DNA of 64,000 nucleotides from an uncultured Dorea sp. (lineage in GTDB: Bacteria; Bacillota; Clostridia; Lachnospirales; Lachnospiraceae). Under the pieces are notes generated by a model. It ran no database searches. It saw nothing but the letters and a program-made list of their open reading frames with translations, and was not told the DNA's origin. The stretch is from positions 1-64,000 of the forward strand of contig NZ_CAKRAH010000006.1 in NCBI RefSeq assembly GCF_934294775.1, written 5' to 3'. Shown here piece by piece: positions 61,549-64,000 of the stretch (position 1 is the stretch's first letter; every line of letters starts with the position of its first letter). Both the position numbers and the translations under genes were made by a program.

Positions 61549-63294
61549 CTACATTTTCTTCAGCTGTTTCAGCAGTGGATGATAGTATTCATCTACCTGC
61601 TCTATCTGTTTTTTCCATTTTTCCTGCCAGTTTTTATTCTCATTCCAGAAATCATCTATACTATTTTTTCCTGTATAATACATTTCAGCAAAGCAATCCC
61701 ATACATTCCACAGACCTTTTTCTTTACTGCGCATACAAAGATCTGCGTCTGCACAGCCATCCATCGCTTCCTCAAAATCTTCCAGTTCATCCATATGTTT
61801 CTCCGATACCATCATACAAATTCCTGTTAGTATGGACGTATTTCTCACATGTCTCATATTGGCCTCATATCCCTGTTCTCGGTCCGGCAATCCAGCGTTT
61901 ACCACGTGTATTCTATTTGCAGAATCTCTATCCAGTACGGCGCCGCCAAAGCAGATATTTTCTTTGTTATCCATAATCTTCGCGCCTACTACTCCCACAT
62001 CATTTCTCATGGCATACATAAGCATCTCTTCGATCCAGTCTGTACTCTTTGGATAACACCAGTGGTTCAGACAGATTCTGTAATCTCCAGATCCTTTTTC
62101 CCCTGCTCTTTTCATCCATCCATACCAGTTTTCTTTCTGATTTTTTTCACATGTAATCAGCTTCACCTGTTCTTTTAACATCTTTTCGCATGGGATTGTT
62201 TCTGGTGTCTTTTCTAACGGAAGGATTATTTCCAATGGTCTGTAACTGGTCTTTTTCAGAAGAAGTTCCATTTGTTCTTTCATCTTCTCCCAGTTTTCAG
62301 CCGCCTTCTCTTCTCCCCATAGATAAATACTGACTACTGGTTTTTCTTTTATATCATATCTAATTCTGTATATTGTCTCATATGGAAAGTTACACTCAAC
62401 TGTTCCTGTTTCTCCGGATCTTTCCAGTTGTCCGGTAATTGCACTCTTTGCCGCATCCACCGCATATTGCTTTACGGACAAATCCATTGCAACAGAACCT
62501 GCATGCACTCTCCAGTAATAAAGAATCTTTGGAATGTGCGATACTTTTTTTGCGCGTTCTGTAAGCCTTAGGACCATATCATAGTCCTGACTGCCTTCAC
62601 ATTCTTTCCGATACAATTCCTTCATGCCATCCAGAAGATTTTTTTTGAAGACAACAAAATGACAGATATAATTGTGAGATCTCAGTTCATCTTTCCCAAA
62701 TCCTGACTTACATACAATATCTGTAGACATACTAGGATCTTCTGAAAATTTCATTTCATCCGTATATATGAAATCCGCACCTTTTTGTATCTCTTTTACA
62801 CATTCATACAGTGCTGATTCATGCAGCAGATCATCATGATCCAGCATGCCACAATACGCTCCTGAGGCCATCCTGACAGCCTGATTCGTATTTCCTACAA
62901 TTCCATCGTTCTTTTCAAGTTTTTTGTATTTAATTCTTACATCTTTTGCAGCATATTCCCGACATATCTTCCCAACCAGTGTATGTTCTTCGTCACTTCC
63001 ATCTGCCAGACAGAATTCCCAGTTCTCATATGTCTGGTTCTGAACTGATTTTAGCAACTCCTCCAAGAAACTAATCGGGGTATTATATAAAGGCGTAATA
63101 ATACTGATACACGGTGCATCAGCAAATACGCTACGTTTCTGCTCTTCTCGTTCTGATTCACTGATCATATGATATTTGCGGACTGTATCCAGCAATATCT
63201 TTTGTGTCTCTTTTTTTTCATTGTAGTTTTTTATCGTCCCATACAGTCCGTTTTTCCAGATTTTCTTCATTCCACGAACAATTTTATTATTCAA
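61549..63294 (-). CDS. Two-domain GT2 with a degenerate second domain
   Basis: A protein of about 581 residues, third of the two-domain GT2 group. Domain 1 is intact (CISIITPLYNTPISFL, GMLDHDDLLHESALYE). In domain 2 (VVSIYLWGEEKAAENW) the DxD position reads YRICLNHWCYPKSTDW and no acidic pair is present, so this half is probably not catalytic. A TTG at 63294 with GGGAGG eight bases upstream is the likely start; the ATG at 63348 lies within a terminator-like hairpin. It sits just after the hairpin at 63321-63350. Confidence 0.82.
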   Translation of the reverse strand: MNNKIVRGMKKIWKNGLYGTIKNYNEKKETQKILLDTVRKYHMISESEREEQKRSVFADAPCISIITPLYNTPISFLEELLKSVQNQTYENWEFCLADGSDEEHTLVGKICREYAAKDVRIKYKKLEKNDGIVGNTNQAVRMASGAYCGMLDHDDLLHESALYECVKEIQKGADFIYTDEMKFSEDPSMSTDIVCKSGFGKDELRSHNYICHFVVFKKNLLDGMKELYRKECEGSQDYDMVLRLTERAKKVSHIPKILYYWRVHAGSVAMDLSVKQYAVDAAKSAITGQLERSGETGTVECNFPYETIYRIRYDIKEKPVVSIYLWGEEKAAENWEKMKEQMELLLKKTSYRPLEIILPLEKTPETIPCEKMLKEQVKLITCEKNQKENWYGWMKRAGEKGSGDYRICLNHWCYPKSTDWIEEMLMYAMRNDVGVVGAKIMDNKENICFGGAVLDRDSANRIHVVNAGLPDREQGYEANMRHVRNTSILTGICMMVSEKHMDELEDFEEAMDGCADADLCMRSKEKGLWNVWDCFAEMYYTGKNSIDDFWNENKNWQEKWKKQIEQVDEYYHPLLKQLKKM

Positions 63295-63320
63295 CCTTGT
63301 TTCCTCCCGTTGGGTCTTTA

Positions 63321-63350
63321 AAAGAAATGAGCAGTGAATACTGCTCATTT
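63321..63350 (-). terminator. Hairpin terminator after the partial GT gene
   Basis: Perfect 10-bp stem 63325-63334 / 63341-63350 (AAATGAGCAG) with a six-base loop, followed on the minus strand by CTTTTAAA. It stands between the partial GT stop and the ribosome binding site of the next gene, so read-through would control downstream genes. Confidence 0.7.
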
Positions 63351-63357
63351 AACTCTT

Positions 63358-64000
63358 TTATTCCGTGAAAAATTTTAAAACTTCTGGTTCCAGCGTATAA
63401 GTTGTATATCGTTCCAATACACGTTCATGTGCGCATTCTGCCAGATCTTTTCGCAGTTTTTCATCACTGATTAAGTTCTGTAATTTATCATTCCATTCCT
63501 GCATATCTTTACAGAGATATCCATTCACCCCGTCTTCAATGGCTCCTGCAAGCTCACTGTTCCAAGACGCAATTGTCGGAACATGTACCAATGCAGCTTC
63601 CATCCATTTATTTTCGGATTTGCATGCATGGAAAAATGTATCTTCAAGCGGCATCAGATTAATATCAGCTTTGGCAATCAGATTTGGTAATTTTTTCCAT
63701 GAAACGAAATCAAATTTTTCAATACGGTCTTTTACGGAATTGAATTCCAGTGGCAGTTCAATCTGACCACCAATTAGCAGATATACATTCGGATTCTTCT
63801 CCATTAATGAAATCAATACATCTTTGATGCTTTCAAAATCTTCATTATGAGTCTTTGAACCACTAAAATATCCAAGGCGTATCTTCTCTGATTTTTCTTT
63901 TTTCGTGCATAAGGAAAGTGTCAGCATCTCCATACTTGCAACATTGCGATTAATTAACACTTCCTTATCCGGAAATTTCTTTTCTATTGCATGTTTCAGA
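63358..64000 (-). CDS. Glycosyltransferase (GT-B, partial, 5' end beyond the window)
   Basis: The frame is open to the right edge and continues upstream of the GTG at 63960. The visible 214 residues match the middle of the bimodular glycosyltransferase at 59366: LINRNVAS, IRLGYFSGSKTHNEDFE, and PLEDTFFHACKSENKWMEAALV with a donor-binding glutamate. It ends EPEVLKFFTE. It probably is a single-module relative. The upstream start and any further domain cannot be seen. Confidence 0.85.
   Translation of the reverse strand, partial: LKHAIEKKFPDKEVLINRNVASMEMLTLSLCTKKEKSEKIRLGYFSGSKTHNEDFESIKDVLISLMEKNPNVYLLIGGQIELPLEFNSVKDRIEKFDFVSWKKLPNLIAKADINLMPLEDTFFHACKSENKWMEAALVHVPTIASWNSELAGAIEDGVNGYLCKDMQEWNDKLQNLISDEKLRKDLAECAHERVLERYTTYTLEPEVLKFFTE

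Overview
The window comes from a low-GC, spore-forming Gram-positive anaerobe. Gene content and order fit the Clostridia, most likely Lachnospiraceae (Dorea/Mediterraneibacter/Blautia-like; this is inference from gene families and not from a marker alignment). Support includes a SigK-type sporulation sigma factor, a PdaA-type cortex deacetylase, HrcA/CIRCE control of groESL, CodY, RNase J, the IreB-RuvX-DUF1292-Fur cluster, strong AGGAGG ribosome binding sites and a Crh-like HPr paralogue. Almost every gene is on the minus strand, so the units below are best read from right to left. No tRNA, rRNA, CRISPR array or insertion sequence was found. The one mobile element is the 5' end of a group II intron at the left edge.

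Region 1 (1-30 kb) is housekeeping. It holds a group IIC-like intron inserted behind a terminator, a zinc-ribbon membrane protein, an HtrA protease, an amidase, galM, guaB, groESL with CIRCE, codY, topA-dprA-yifB, a glycolipid group (MGDG-synthase-like glycosyltransferase, polysaccharide deacetylase, flippase-like membrane protein), sigK, and a dense set of RNA-modification and RNA-decay genes (trhP, trmR, rnj, mtaB, thiI with its NifS partner, rsmE, prmA). A HPr-like protein that has lost the phosphocarrier histidine sits divergently at 25.4 kb.

Region 2 (30-35.4 kb) holds a 47-residue membrane protein, a three-gene MoxR-ATPase / metallopeptidase-like VWA / leucine-rich-repeat operon of unknown function, and a PdaA-type deacetylase.

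Region 3 (35.4-64 kb) is one large cell-surface polysaccharide locus. From right to left it encodes glycosyltransferases, an ABC-2 exporter with its own promoter and terminator, more glycosyltransferases, a secreted GH2 glycosidase with six ChW repeats, and a MerR-methyltransferase fusion regulator. These are followed by rfbABDC for dTDP-L-rhamnose, two further GT2 enzymes, a polyprenyl-phosphate phosphoglycosyltransferase, two LytR-CpsA-Psr proteins flanking a GT2, and a membrane-anchored cohesin-domain protein. Together these suggest synthesis, ABC export and wall attachment of a rhamnose-containing polymer. The least explained parts are the MoxR-VWA-LRR operon, the 19-bp-spacer promoter in front of rfbA beside a MerR-type regulator, the degenerate second domains of two glycosyltransferases, and the structured DNA upstream of sigK.
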